Part shown: piece by piece, positions 1 to 7,686 of the stretch
How the letters are laid out: every line of letters begins with the position of its first letter
Numbering within the stretch: the stretch's first letter is position 1
Source: a virus
Virus record (IMG/VR): IMGVR_UViG_3300032223_001420
Location: 22,491-86,490 of that record
Length of the DNA stretch: 64,000 nt
Reading direction: 5' to 3' (one strand)
The notes under the pieces: generated by a model
The model's input: the letters and a program-made list of their open reading frames with translations, nothing else
The model's database searches: none
Told to the model about the DNA's origin: nothing
Made by a program: the position numbers and the translations under genes

Positions 1-1155
1 ACCTTCTTTTTCGTCTTTTTCTTTTCTCTTTTCTGCTGTAGGTTTTTTCTCTGGTGGTTCTGGTATAGGTGCTTTCGTACCATCTGATGCGGGTACTTGT
101 CTTACATCTACTTTAGGTTTTACTTCTTCTTTTTTAGGTACAGGAGTTGGTGCCTCTTCTTTCTTTGGCTCCTCTTTTACTTCTTCTTTTTTACCAAATA
201 CTCTACTAAGAAAAGGTTTTTTCTTTTCTTTTTCAGCCGCTTCTGCAACTTTCTTTTTTCTTTCTGCTTCTTTTTTGTCTTCTTCGGCTTTCAATAACTT
301 AGATTTTTCTTCGAAAAGTTTATTTCTTTTATCCGACAGGTCTTTGTCTTGTTTATCTAAGTCATCATATTGCTTTTTTAATTCTTCGGAACGTTTAACT
401 AACTGCTCATTTACACTGCGTCTTTCAATAAGTTTATCAACATCAACACCAAGAATATCTTTTGCAACATATCTTCCAATAACTTGCAACTTAGGCGCCA
501 ACCATTCTACAGCACTTTTAATAAAGCCGCCAATACCTTTTACAATTTCTTTATAAACCGAACCTACTTGTCCAAGCGCACTATCAACTTGCTTTTCACT
601 AATCAAACCAAAACTGATGAAGTTTAAATATTTTTTGAATGCTGTTTTGAATAAATCTAACCAATCCACATCTTTGAAAAAGGTGGTTACACCGTCGGCT
701 ATGTAAGAAATTCCTTCAGATATTATGTTGGTAATTTTCTCAATATAAGGCGAAATGATTTCCGTAATTTTATAAATTACATATCCAACAGAAAGCAACG
801 TGGTAATGAATAGACCTTGTAATACTTTTACAAAGAAATCTAGTATGCCAGCCAGAAAAGTTCGTTTCTTTTCTTTTCCATATTTTTTAACTTTGATGGT
901 TGCTACTTTTATTTCTTTAGATTCTGATAGAGATTTCGTAATATCCGAAATCTGACTTCCAGTTGCCGGTTCAATATTGTGTAATTTTACATAGTTACCA
1001 AATGCATTGTTTAATGCTTTAAGTTCTTTAGCGATTGTTGGAAACAGTAAAGTATTCTTGGCGATGATACGCAACGAAGACACTGCATCTTTTGTGTCTC
1101 TGTCTTTTTGTACCTTACTATCAGGATTTTTTTTGTTAAATAATTTTTCTAACAT
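1..1155 (-). CDS. Tail-core (tape-measure-region) protein, third paralogue, partial at left edge
   Basis: The reading frame is open from its ATG at 1155 to base 1, giving 385 codons with no stop, so the C-terminus lies outside the window. Its ATG overlaps the stop of the upstream lysozyme-bearing gene as TAATG. Residues 26-58 carry a motif (IIAKNTLLFPTIAKEL) also found in the next two upstream genes. A hydrophobic helical stretch covers about 100-130, a second shared motif (FISFGLISEKQV) lies near 179-190, and a charged coiled coil with Lys/Glu/Pro-rich tail runs from about 240. The function is not recognised. Its place in the operon after the chaperone-like and lysozyme-bearing genes suggests a tail-lumen or baseplate-hub protein; this is inference. 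Confidence 0.7.
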   Translation of the reverse strand, partial: MLEKLFNKKNPDSKVQKDRDTKDAVSSLRIIAKNTLLFPTIAKELKALNNAFGNYVKLHNIEPATGSQISDITKSLSESKEIKVATIKVKKYGKEKKRTFLAGILDFFVKVLQGLFITTLLSVGYVIYKITEIISPYIEKITNIISEGISYIADGVTTFFKDVDWLDLFKTAFKKYLNFISFGLISEKQVDSALGQVGSVYKEIVKGIGGFIKSAVEWLAPKLQVIGRYVAKDILGVDVDKLIERRSVNEQLVKRSEELKKQYDDLDKQDKDLSDKRNKLFEEKSKLLKAEEDKKEAERKKKVAEAAEKEKKKPFLSRVFGKKEEVKEEPKKEEAPTPVPKKEEVKPKVDVRQVPASDGTKAPIPEPPEKKPTAEKRKEKDEKEG

Positions 1156-3245
1156 TATGCCGTTACTCTATTTGCCATCGCTGTTCCTGGATCAGTTTTT
1201 GGTTTTTCCAATGAAGCAGTTTGAGTGTCTACTTTTTTATTGTTATTAACCCTAGCTACATTCACTACATTAGCATCTTTAGGCTTCAATTGTTCTCTTT
1301 GTGCTTGAGCAACTTGCGTAGATTCATCTTGTAAAAATTTACCGGCGGCAGCAACTTTAGTTGAGCCTGTTACTGAAGCAAGTGCTGCCGAACCTTCTTT
1401 GTCACTAGCAGCACCAGCACGAATCAAACTTAATGTTATTGGACCACGACTCTTGACTTGTTTATACCAAGCACTATTTCTAAATTCATCTGCGGCACCT
1501 TTAAAGTTTCCTTCACCTAATAGTGCTGCCGCCTTTTTAAATTTCGTATACCAATAGCCACCCATGTTATATGTCAAATCAACCAATCCAGCTTTACCAG
1601 CTTCATTAGCCTTGTCCCAACCAGGTGCTTTTTCTGCTAGTTTCAAATGTTCGGCAAAATCTTTTTCAAACAATATACGAATTTCTTGATTACTGAATTC
1701 TCTGTCATATTCTTTAGGTAATTTTTTACCATCACCAATCAAATGCCCAACACCAACAGTCCATAATCCACGAGAATCTTTGTATGGTTTATTTTTCCAT
1801 CCCTCATTTGCAATAACCATTTGTTTGATGTTTTCATACTTACCACTTGTTGGAGATGGAGTTGCCGCTACCGGTGCAACCGCAGGCGCTGGTGTTACTG
1901 CTGGTGCGGTTGCGGGTTTAGTTATTTTCGGTTCAGCTTTTGGTGGTGTGGTTTTCTGCTCAACGGGAATACTTCCACCTTCTCTTGTTCGTTTTGTTTC
2001 CGCTTCAAGTTCAGTCTTTTCTTTTTCCTGTTTTGCCTTTTCGACTTTTGCTGCCTCTAAATTAGCTTTTTCGGGACCCTCAGCCATTGACTTAATATCA
2101 TATTCGAGTGTGGCTATTTCTATTTCAAGTTGACGAATATGAATTTTTTTCTGTTCGATTTTTTCGTCCATTTGTTGAAAATACTCAGCATATTTCTCAC
2201 GTTGTTTTGCTTCTTCTTCCATTCTTTTGGCATTCATTTGCTCGAATGAAGATTTAAAATCTGATGGAGTAGATTCGTTAGTAAATAAAGAGGTAACTTT
2301 TTTGTATATAAAGATGGCAAATTTACTAATTTTTTCTTCAATAAATTGGATTGATTTGTCTATTACATTCAAAGAAAACTTAAAGAAATTATTATACCAT
2401 TTACCAAAAAAATCATAGATATCAGACGAATTTTCTTTACCCAATATACCAAAGCTGAATTCATCCATCAGACCAACAATAAAAGTTTTAAAAAAATCTC
2501 CACCTTTTTGATACTCCGCCCATGCGTCTTTTAGTGGGTCCCAGACCATTAATACGACTGTTACTGCGGCCGCAATCAATGCTGCAAATGGACCAGAAAA
2601 CGCTACGGAAGCGGCAAACGCAGTGCCAAATCTAACGGCCAATTTTTGTAAACCTTTTGTGAAAAATCGTTTTAATGCATTCGAAAATACTTTAACTACA
2701 GGTTTTATAATTTTACTGGCGTTTTTTCTAAACCAATCCATGAACATCTTTTTGACGTTCAGTTTACCCATTATACTTTTTAGACTTGATAATAGTTTTC
2801 TTTTGAATTTCATAAACTTACGAATCCACGTAAGTTTTTTCAACTTCTTCAATGCTGCTGCGGCAAGTTTTCGTTCTAACGGTCTTTCTACTCTATAATT
2901 GATATATTTTTCCATCAACGATTTTACCCAACCTTTATTACTATGGGTTCCATCTTGTGATGCTTTGGATATTTTTGAACCTAGATATTTTTCACGAAGA
3001 ACATTGAATTTTTTAGAACGCTCGTCATCTTTCAAAAAGTGTGCATCTGGAGTACCTTTAACTTTGATACCCTCTATGGCCAACCAACGTGAAAAATTTA
3101 AACGAATGAGTTTGAGGTCGTTTGCCATTTTACCAATGGCAAGATAATTAATCGCTGTCTTTTTTAGGGTGCTGACTACAGGAGATGGTGATGATTTATT
3201 AAGATCACCCTTGTCTATTGTAAGACCAAGAAGATCAGATAGCAT
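1155..3245 (-). CDS. Tail-core protein with T4-type lysozyme (muramidase) domain
   Basis: The protein has 696 residues. Residues 25-58 share a motif with the two flanking genes, 203-235 are strongly hydrophobic, about 330-422 form a charged coiled coil, and 423-468 are a Pro/Ala/Thr linker. Residues 470-612 are a glycoside hydrolase family 24 domain. Its triad Glu481, Asp490 and Thr496 has exactly the spacing of T4 lysozyme Glu11/Asp20/Thr26, followed by VGVGH. The likely role is local cleavage of peptidoglycan during DNA entry. In T4 this activity is part of gp5, but the gp5 homologue here (10869-11738) has no lysozyme domain, so the function appears to have moved. The start lies 2 bases after the stop of the preceding gene. 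It is unlikely to be an endolysin, because it is long, multidomain and sits in a tail operon. Confidence 0.85.
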   Translation of the reverse strand: MLSDLLGLTIDKGDLNKSSPSPVVSTLKKTAINYLAIGKMANDLKLIRLNFSRWLAIEGIKVKGTPDAHFLKDDERSKKFNVLREKYLGSKISKASQDGTHSNKGWVKSLMEKYINYRVERPLERKLAAAALKKLKKLTWIRKFMKFKRKLLSSLKSIMGKLNVKKMFMDWFRKNASKIIKPVVKVFSNALKRFFTKGLQKLAVRFGTAFAASVAFSGPFAALIAAAVTVVLMVWDPLKDAWAEYQKGGDFFKTFIVGLMDEFSFGILGKENSSDIYDFFGKWYNNFFKFSLNVIDKSIQFIEEKISKFAIFIYKKVTSLFTNESTPSDFKSSFEQMNAKRMEEEAKQREKYAEYFQQMDEKIEQKKIHIRQLEIEIATLEYDIKSMAEGPEKANLEAAKVEKAKQEKEKTELEAETKRTREGGSIPVEQKTTPPKAEPKITKPATAPAVTPAPAVAPVAATPSPTSGKYENIKQMVIANEGWKNKPYKDSRGLWTVGVGHLIGDGKKLPKEYDREFSNQEIRILFEKDFAEHLKLAEKAPGWDKANEAGKAGLVDLTYNMGGYWYTKFKKAAALLGEGNFKGAADEFRNSAWYKQVKSRGPITLSLIRAGAASDKEGSAALASVTGSTKVAAAGKFLQDESTQVAQAQREQLKPKDANVVNVARVNNNKKVDTQTASLEKPKTDPGTAMANRVTA

Positions 3246-3247
3246 AG

Positions 3248-4933
3248 TTAAGCAGCAGCCGTTCTATTTGAATAATAACTATCAATAAAACTAGTATTAA
3301 ATGCATCGGCTGTTTGTTTTGATTTGTTACTGGTCGTACCCATATTATTATTGACGGTACCAGCATCAACAACAATACCAGCATCAGCAGCCGCATCCAT
3401 TCTCTGTCCTTCAGCAACATCAGATGATGCTTGTGATAGTGATGCTCCAGAAGTTTTTGGTGTTGCTGCTGTTTCTGCTGAAGGTGAAGCGGCTGCACTT
3501 ATTGAAGATGCCGGTGGTGTTCCACCTCCAGCAGTTGCCGCAGGAGGTGTTGCTGTTTGTGTAGTTGGAGCAACTGCTGTAGGTGTTGCTGCTGCTTTCA
3601 GTGCTGCTAGAATTTTATCAGGATTGCCCCCTTCGTCCGCAATATCTTGCCGAACGGCTTCTACTGAAACTGGATAATTTGTTTTTACTCTTGAAAAACC
3701 CGTTGGCGATTTTGGGTCAACTTGTACACCAACTTTTTTTCTTAAAAATTCTACAGCAGATTCTTTACTTGTTTCCGCTTTGGTTGCTAAAGATTCTTTT
3801 GATGCGGAACCTTTTGCTCCTTTATCGGGAGTTGGGCTTGTTGCCATACCACCAGACACAACAACACCTTGCTGATCGGTGACAATTTCTCCTTGTGCAG
3901 TTTTTGCTTTACCTAAATCTTCTTTAGGTGGAGCAATTGGTGTCGCACCACCAGTTGGTGCTGGAGCAACTTCATCCGCAGTTTTCTTAAATGGTCTAAA
4001 TCCAGGTACCTGAACATCAGAAAACCCCCAACCAATTTTCTTTAATAAGTCACCGACAATAGGAAGATCATTAATCTTAGATAATGGAATCGTAAATGGG
4101 TCCCACCCAATATTATCTTTTAACCATCCTACAATTTTTTGAAATGTTTCACCAATAACATCAATCATTGGAGAAATATATTCTGATAAATCATCTAATG
4201 ATTTGCGTAGTTCTTTTTCACCAAATAATCCAGCAGTAATAAAATCTAAAAATTTACCAACACCTTTAATCAGCGTCTCTTTAACGATATCCGTTTCGGT
4301 AATTGCTTTCCAGCCTTCTTCAATAGATTTGAATAGGTCTTCAATTAATGGCAATGGATTTAATTTCTCTGCAATACCACTTATAATCTTACCCAAATCA
4401 AATGCGGAAGAAAATGCTAAGGCCAAACCTAAAAAGAGAGTTGCTAATACCTTTTTCAATAAATCCCAAAGATAACCAACAACACCTTCTTCACCACCAG
4501 TGTCTTCTTTTTCTTTTTTAGGTTTACCTTCTTTGTCTACCTGCTTTGGAGCAGTTTCTTTCTTACGGGCTTCTTCAAGTTCTGCTTCTCGTTTGTCTTC
4601 GGTTTTAAAAAACTTATCCGCTTTGGTAATCGCTTCGGCGTTTTTAAACTTGACTAGCTTGACAATATTTTGACGCAACACATTCATATCTCTTGCCATA
4701 CCAGGCAGAGCAAGAGAGTTTTTCGCAATGATGTTTAGAAAAGGTATAACATCTGCGCTGATTGAACCTTCAGTCTCACCGCCAGCTTTAGTTGGAGACT
4801 TCTCATCCTTTTTTTTCTGAAATAACGAACCAAATGAAAAACTAGCCCCTTTGTTACCAAGAGACTCTTTCATCATACGAAAATTTTCGTACCCTAACTT
4901 CTTAGCCAGTTCTTCTAAATTTTTATCTGCCAT
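3248..4933 (-). CDS. Tail-core (tape-measure-region) protein, first paralogue
   Basis: This 561-residue protein follows the tail-chaperone-like gene and overlaps its -1 extension as TAATG. Residues 60-98 contain the motif shared with the next two genes (IIAKNSLALPGMARDMNVLR). Residues 150-178 form a hydrophobic segment, and 226-245 hold the second shared motif (FLDFITAGLFGEKELRKSL). The C-terminal third is low-complexity Ala/Pro/Thr/Ser. The tape measure gene usually lies right after the frameshifted chaperone pair in tailed phages, so this is the best positional candidate for a tape measure or gp29-like hub component. No sequence signature proves that, and it is shorter than expected if one protein spans the whole tube. 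Confidence 0.6.
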   Translation of the reverse strand: MADKNLEELAKKLGYENFRMMKESLGNKGASFSFGSLFQKKKDEKSPTKAGGETEGSISADVIPFLNIIAKNSLALPGMARDMNVLRQNIVKLVKFKNAEAITKADKFFKTEDKREAELEEARKKETAPKQVDKEGKPKKEKEDTGGEEGVVGYLWDLLKKVLATLFLGLALAFSSAFDLGKIISGIAEKLNPLPLIEDLFKSIEEGWKAITETDIVKETLIKGVGKFLDFITAGLFGEKELRKSLDDLSEYISPMIDVIGETFQKIVGWLKDNIGWDPFTIPLSKINDLPIVGDLLKKIGWGFSDVQVPGFRPFKKTADEVAPAPTGGATPIAPPKEDLGKAKTAQGEIVTDQQGVVVSGGMATSPTPDKGAKGSASKESLATKAETSKESAVEFLRKKVGVQVDPKSPTGFSRVKTNYPVSVEAVRQDIADEGGNPDKILAALKAAATPTAVAPTTQTATPPAATAGGGTPPASSISAAASPSAETAATPKTSGASLSQASSDVAEGQRMDAAADAGIVVDAGTVNNNMGTTSNKSKQTADAFNTSFIDSYYSNRTAAA

Positions 4934-5130
4934 TACTTCCTAGCCTGTTTTTGTGCATTAATACGTTCTTTTTCTTCTTCCAGATACTTAATCAAAAGAC
5001 TAATGTATATGTTTCTTTCCCAAGGTATCATATCTTCAAGTTCAGTCAAACTATATTTGTGATGCTGCATCATTGCAAAGTTTGTCTGATAGTAATTACC
5101 TAGTGTATCATGACGAAATATTAAGCGAAA
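4933..5130 (-). CDS. -1 frame extension of the gp26-type gene (chaperone GT-like tail)
   Basis: This frame is open from the slippery site to a TAA that overlaps the next ATG (TAATG) and encodes 65 residues. It contains MIPWERNIYISLLIKYLEEE, of a type often seen in small tail-assembly proteins. The only in-frame ATGs begin partway through (MMQHHKYS) and would drop a well-formed stretch, RHDTLGNYYQTNFA. The frame reads on smoothly from the gp26-type gene if ribosomes slip -1 on AAATTTTTTC. The expected fusion is about 306 residues. The alternative is separate translation from the internal ATG pair. Confidence 0.7.
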   Translation of the reverse strand, partial: FRLIFRHDTLGNYYQTNFAMMQHHKYSLTELEDMIPWERNIYISLLIKYLEEEKERINAQKQARK

Positions 5131-5852
5131 AAATTTTGTAAGCCTTTGATGACCATTTCTTCCTCATAGCCACATTTAGGGCAATGAAAGTGAACATCTT
5201 TTTTAATCTCAGGCATTGTGTCAAAAAACACACGAATTTTTTCTAAATCTTTTTGCTGCATAGAATCCACGAAGTCTTCAAGTTCTTTACGTGAGGTATC
5301 TTTGGCATAATAAATTTGTTCATCATCATATAAGAAATCGATACAGTCAATAAGAATATTGACCATGATATCATTTTCATCCATCTGTTCATACTTCTGA
5401 ACCATCTCAAACGTTGGATATTTTAGACTGATGCCGATTTTATCATTCAACATAAACTTAGATTCATGCTCGGTGTGTTTTGTTGGTTCTATTTGTAATA
5501 GGTTTACATCAAACTCAACGGAGCCGTTACAAACGGTATCTTCACCCTTATCGTTTTTTATTGAATTGTTGCATTTATATTTTAGGTTAACGACTTCTTC
5601 TACCGATCTTGCACGAAGATTCATAAACAGATATTCAAGATCAAATGTTGGCAAACTATCAACATCTATCTCATCCAAGATACAGTTTTTTAAAACTTGC
5701 TTAATTGTTGTGATCGTTTCTTTTGAATCTTCTGATTCGGCTGCCATTAAAAACAACTTTTGTTCTTTGACTAAGAATGGACGAATTCTAACATCCTGTC
5801 CTGTTGAAATCAATTTAACATTGTAAATAGGCACATCAAGTTTTGGTAACAT
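5121..5852 (-). CDS. gp26: gp26-type baseplate hub / tail assembly chaperone (T4_baseplate family)
   Basis: This 243-residue protein resembles the T4 baseplate hub family that includes gp26, with an N-terminal pattern LPxxxxPxYxVxLISTGxxVxxRPFLVKE and an acidic middle. Four cysteines (94, 108, 224, 227, the last two as CPKC) could bind zinc. A gaGAGGA-like ribosome site precedes the ATG. The gene ends on a slippery heptamer, and a 65-codon -1 frame continues into the conserved PWER motif. This is the same design as the lambda G/GT tail chaperones that sit just before the tape measure gene. The family match is strong; the chaperone role is inferred from position and the frameshift. Confidence 0.75.
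   Translation of the reverse strand: MLPKLDVPIYNVKLISTGQDVRIRPFLVKEQKLFLMAAESEDSKETITTIKQVLKNCILDEIDVDSLPTFDLEYLFMNLRARSVEEVVNLKYKCNNSIKNDKGEDTVCNGSVEFDVNLLQIEPTKHTEHESKFMLNDKIGISLKYPTFEMVQKYEQMDENDIMVNILIDCIDFLYDDEQIYYAKDTSRKELEDFVDSMQQKDLEKIRVFFDTMPEIKKDVHFHCPKCGYEEEMVIKGLQNFFA
5127..5136 (-). promoter_or_regulatory. Candidate programmed -1 ribosomal frameshift site
   Basis: On the minus strand the zero-frame codons CAA AAT TTT TTC GCT TAA end the gp26-type gene. They contain two overlapping X-XXY-YYZ heptamers, A-AAT-TTT and T-TTT-TTC, two to three codons before the stop. The -1 frame then stays open for 65 codons. No strong downstream hairpin was verified by folding. Confidence 0.65.
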
Positions 5853-5869
5853 AGTTTCCTCTCAAGTAA

Positions 5870-6610
5870 TTAAAATATACTTCTTCCAAGCACACCTAAT
5901 CCAGTTGCTCCAAGCGTTGTTAGTGTTTGACCAACATCCCAATTACCTTCATAAATTGGTCGATAACGTTGATAAGCAAACTGTATTGACAAACGATGAA
6001 ACCCATCATCTTGCCAGCTTAGTGTTTGTGGAGAAATTCCAATTGGAAAAGCATCAACTAAATCTACCGCAAATATCTGACGAACCACATCATCATATTG
6101 TATAATACGAATATTTGTCATGTATCTTGATGCTTCGCTTTTTGGAAAACGAGCGTTGTTTGTATCAGACGGTATAATTGCTTCCATCCAACGATCAAAC
6201 AATTTGCGCTCGTAAAAATCATTTGTACAGATAAACGTCAGTGTTGTATCTGTGTATTGCATACGATATGGAATCTTATAACTTGGTCCATATATTCTTG
6301 CATCGGCTGTTTCTAATGTACGACCTGGCAATTCTGCTGCTTCACATTGTAACGCTAAGTATCGTGATATCGATGGGTTAGCCGACTTCATTGGTCCATC
6401 TTGATCTTGTGTTCCTAATGCAGAATTAATAGCATCCGAAACATCTGAAAAAATAGAATTAGGAAAATTCAATATTTTCTCGATAACTGAGTTACCTACC
6501 GCTTGTCCAATATAAGGTGGTATGGGTAATATCACTTCAAATCGTGATGGTTTGGCTGGACCGCCTTTACCGTTTATATTTGATAGAAATAGATTAGGTG
6601 AAAACGACAT
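5870..6610 (-). CDS. gp54: Tail-tube-fold baseplate protein, gp54-like tube initiator
   Basis: This 246-residue protein has the layout of gp19-type tube proteins: a short N-terminus, a strand with PSRFEVILPIP, a Cys/Leu-Pro-Gly loop (CEAAELPG), a YxxTLTFICTNDFYERxxFDRWM core, and a final aromatic beta hairpin. T4 gp54 and gp48 are tube-like proteins that cap the baseplate and start tube polymerisation. gp48 is encoded divergently at 7687, which makes this one the likely gp54. Its ATG overlaps the last base of the preceding gene. The choice of gp54 over another tube-fold protein is not certain. Confidence 0.65.
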   Translation of the reverse strand: MSFSPNLFLSNINGKGGPAKPSRFEVILPIPPYIGQAVGNSVIEKILNFPNSIFSDVSDAINSALGTQDQDGPMKSANPSISRYLALQCEAAELPGRTLETADARIYGPSYKIPYRMQYTDTTLTFICTNDFYERKLFDRWMEAIIPSDTNNARFPKSEASRYMTNIRIIQYDDVVRQIFAVDLVDAFPIGISPQTLSWQDDGFHRLSIQFAYQRYRPIYEGNWDVGQTLTTLGATGLGVLGRSIF

Positions 6611-7194
6611 TAAAATTTATCCTCTGATTCTGACCATACTTTGTTTTTACTTGCTTTAGCAAACGACTCTACAGGCAACATGACGGCGATGTCCCATTCA
6701 TCTGCTGTAATCTCTAAAAACCTAGACTGCACATGACTAAACAAGTATCGTTTGATACAAGGTTTAGCCTGATATATTTTCGATGCTTTTGCTAGGTAAT
6801 CATAACTTATTCTGAGTCTAGTTTTCTCATCGTAGTTATGGTCAGTTAATAAGGTACTCAATTTATCTAAAAGAAGTACACGTTGCTTTGGGCTAATGTA
6901 ATGTAAATTGAGCCCTAAAAAGCCGTCTGGGTATTGTTCTATTGGAATCACCAATGGGAACTTATCGTAGTATGGCAACGTATCCTTCGTTTTTGGATCA
7001 TAAAAATAAAAGTACATTCTACCAATAATGGACTTTTCTCTGAGTCTTTGCTTGTCACGCATCAAATCACCTTTGGTAGGTTTCAATGCAGAGATTTTAG
7101 CTTTTAACCAAGTACGTGAGTCACGTGTACGAGGTTCTAATCCTTTTTTAGCAAGAGATTCTTTGATTCTGTCTATGAGTGTTTTGGTAGCCAT
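6610..7194 (-). CDS. gp2: Probable DNA end protector gp2-like protein
   Basis: This 194-residue protein has a basic N-terminus and a conserved-looking core (PYYDKFPLVIPIE, then DGFLGLNLHYISPKQR). The C-terminal part has EWDIAVMLPVESF and VWSES. I associate this pattern with a protein of T4-like aquatic phages annotated as gp2, which binds DNA ends in the packaged head and blocks host exonuclease. The T4 gene order 2-4-53-5 supports the assignment, since gp4 lies directly upstream and 53 and 5 lie just across the divergence. It is shorter than T4 gp2 (274 residues). No ribosome binding site is visible; ATAAATA ends 4 bases before the ATG. Confidence 0.45.
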   Translation of the reverse strand: MATKTLIDRIKESLAKKGLEPRTRDSRTWLKAKISALKPTKGDLMRDKQRLREKSIIGRMYFYFYDPKTKDTLPYYDKFPLVIPIEQYPDGFLGLNLHYISPKQRVLLLDKLSTLLTDHNYDEKTRLRISYDYLAKASKIYQAKPCIKRYLFSHVQSRFLEITADEWDIAVMLPVESFAKASKNKVWSESEDKF

Positions 7195-7198
7195 CTAG

Positions 7199-7206
7199 TA
7201 TTTATC
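7199..7206 (-). promoter_or_regulatory. Late-promoter-like motif GATAAATA immediately before a start codon
   Basis: The minus strand reads GATAAATACTAG and then ATG. This matches the T4 late consensus TATAAATACTATT except at the ends. A transcript starting 5-7 bases downstream would begin at or next to the ATG, i.e. be leaderless. In AT-rich DNA a chance match is possible. Confidence 0.35.
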
Positions 7207-7653
7207 TCAAATGCCTAGATGTTTTTCCGTGATGACTTGAAATTCCCAGCCGTGGTCTTTGCAGAATTCTGTTGCTGCTTTCCACTTTGATTGGTTGATG
7301 ATGTACGTAGCCGACTCTTGCAGGTATCGTTTAGTCTTGCGTTTTTGAGTTGGTGGTTTAGTTTGAGCATCTGGCTTAACTTCAATGATATAAGTTTTTA
7401 TTGTACCGTCTCTGCGGCGTATTTTGGCTACAAAGTCGGGAAAGTACCGATGTTTCTTATTATCGATTGGATTCCAGTAAGGTATGACCAGTTCTTCCGA
7501 ACCCCACCATATAACGTCAGGATGCTCATCTAAATATTTCATCACCTTTAACTCCCAGGACGAACGATAGATGATGTTTGTCGCATCCCCTTTATATTTT
7601 TGTGGGTTTTTCGAAACGAAGATTCCTTTGTAAGTTTTTCCTGAATATGACAT
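7207..7653 (-). CDS. gp4: Head completion protein gp4 (gp50/gp65), nuclease fold
   Basis: This 148-residue protein aligns well by eye with T4 gp4, which is about 150 residues and acts late in head completion before tail joining. Shared landmarks are MSYSGK, the YKGD near residue 20, IIYRSSWE, the WGSEELVIPY block and the RYFPDF...IEVKP pair. The Asp of RYFPDF and the Glu/Lys of EVK form a PD-(D/E)XK nuclease-like signature. It is the first gene of the minus-strand operon and is divergent from gp48, separated by only 33 bases. Confidence 0.9.
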   Translation of the reverse strand: MSYSGKTYKGIFVSKNPQKYKGDATNIIYRSSWELKVMKYLDEHPDVIWWGSEELVIPYWNPIDNKKHRYFPDFVAKIRRRDGTIKTYIIEVKPDAQTKPPTQKRKTKRYLQESATYIINQSKWKAATEFCKDHGWEFQVITEKHLGI

Positions 7654-7663
7654 AAATACTATC
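7651..7663 (+). promoter_or_regulatory. T4-type late promoter for the baseplate operon
   Basis: CATAAATACTATC differs from the extended T4 late consensus TATAAATACTATT at only two positions. It lies 29 bases before the gp48 ATG, with an AGGA ribosome site at 7678-7681 between. It overlaps the start codon of the divergent gp4 gene. Confidence 0.65.
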
Positions 7664-7686
7664 TAGTCAATCATTTTAGGACAAAT

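Noticed and set aside
97-297. Plus-strand ORF of 66 residues, Phe-rich
   Set aside because: It is antisense to the Lys/Glu-rich tail of the minus-strand tail-core gene (TTC/TTT opposite GAA/AAA).
3235-3498. Minus-strand ORF of 87 residues overlapping the junction of two tail-core genes
   Set aside because: It lies in another frame within the Ala/Gln-rich end of the 561-residue gene. Composition (His/Gln/Leu) is that of a frame shadow.
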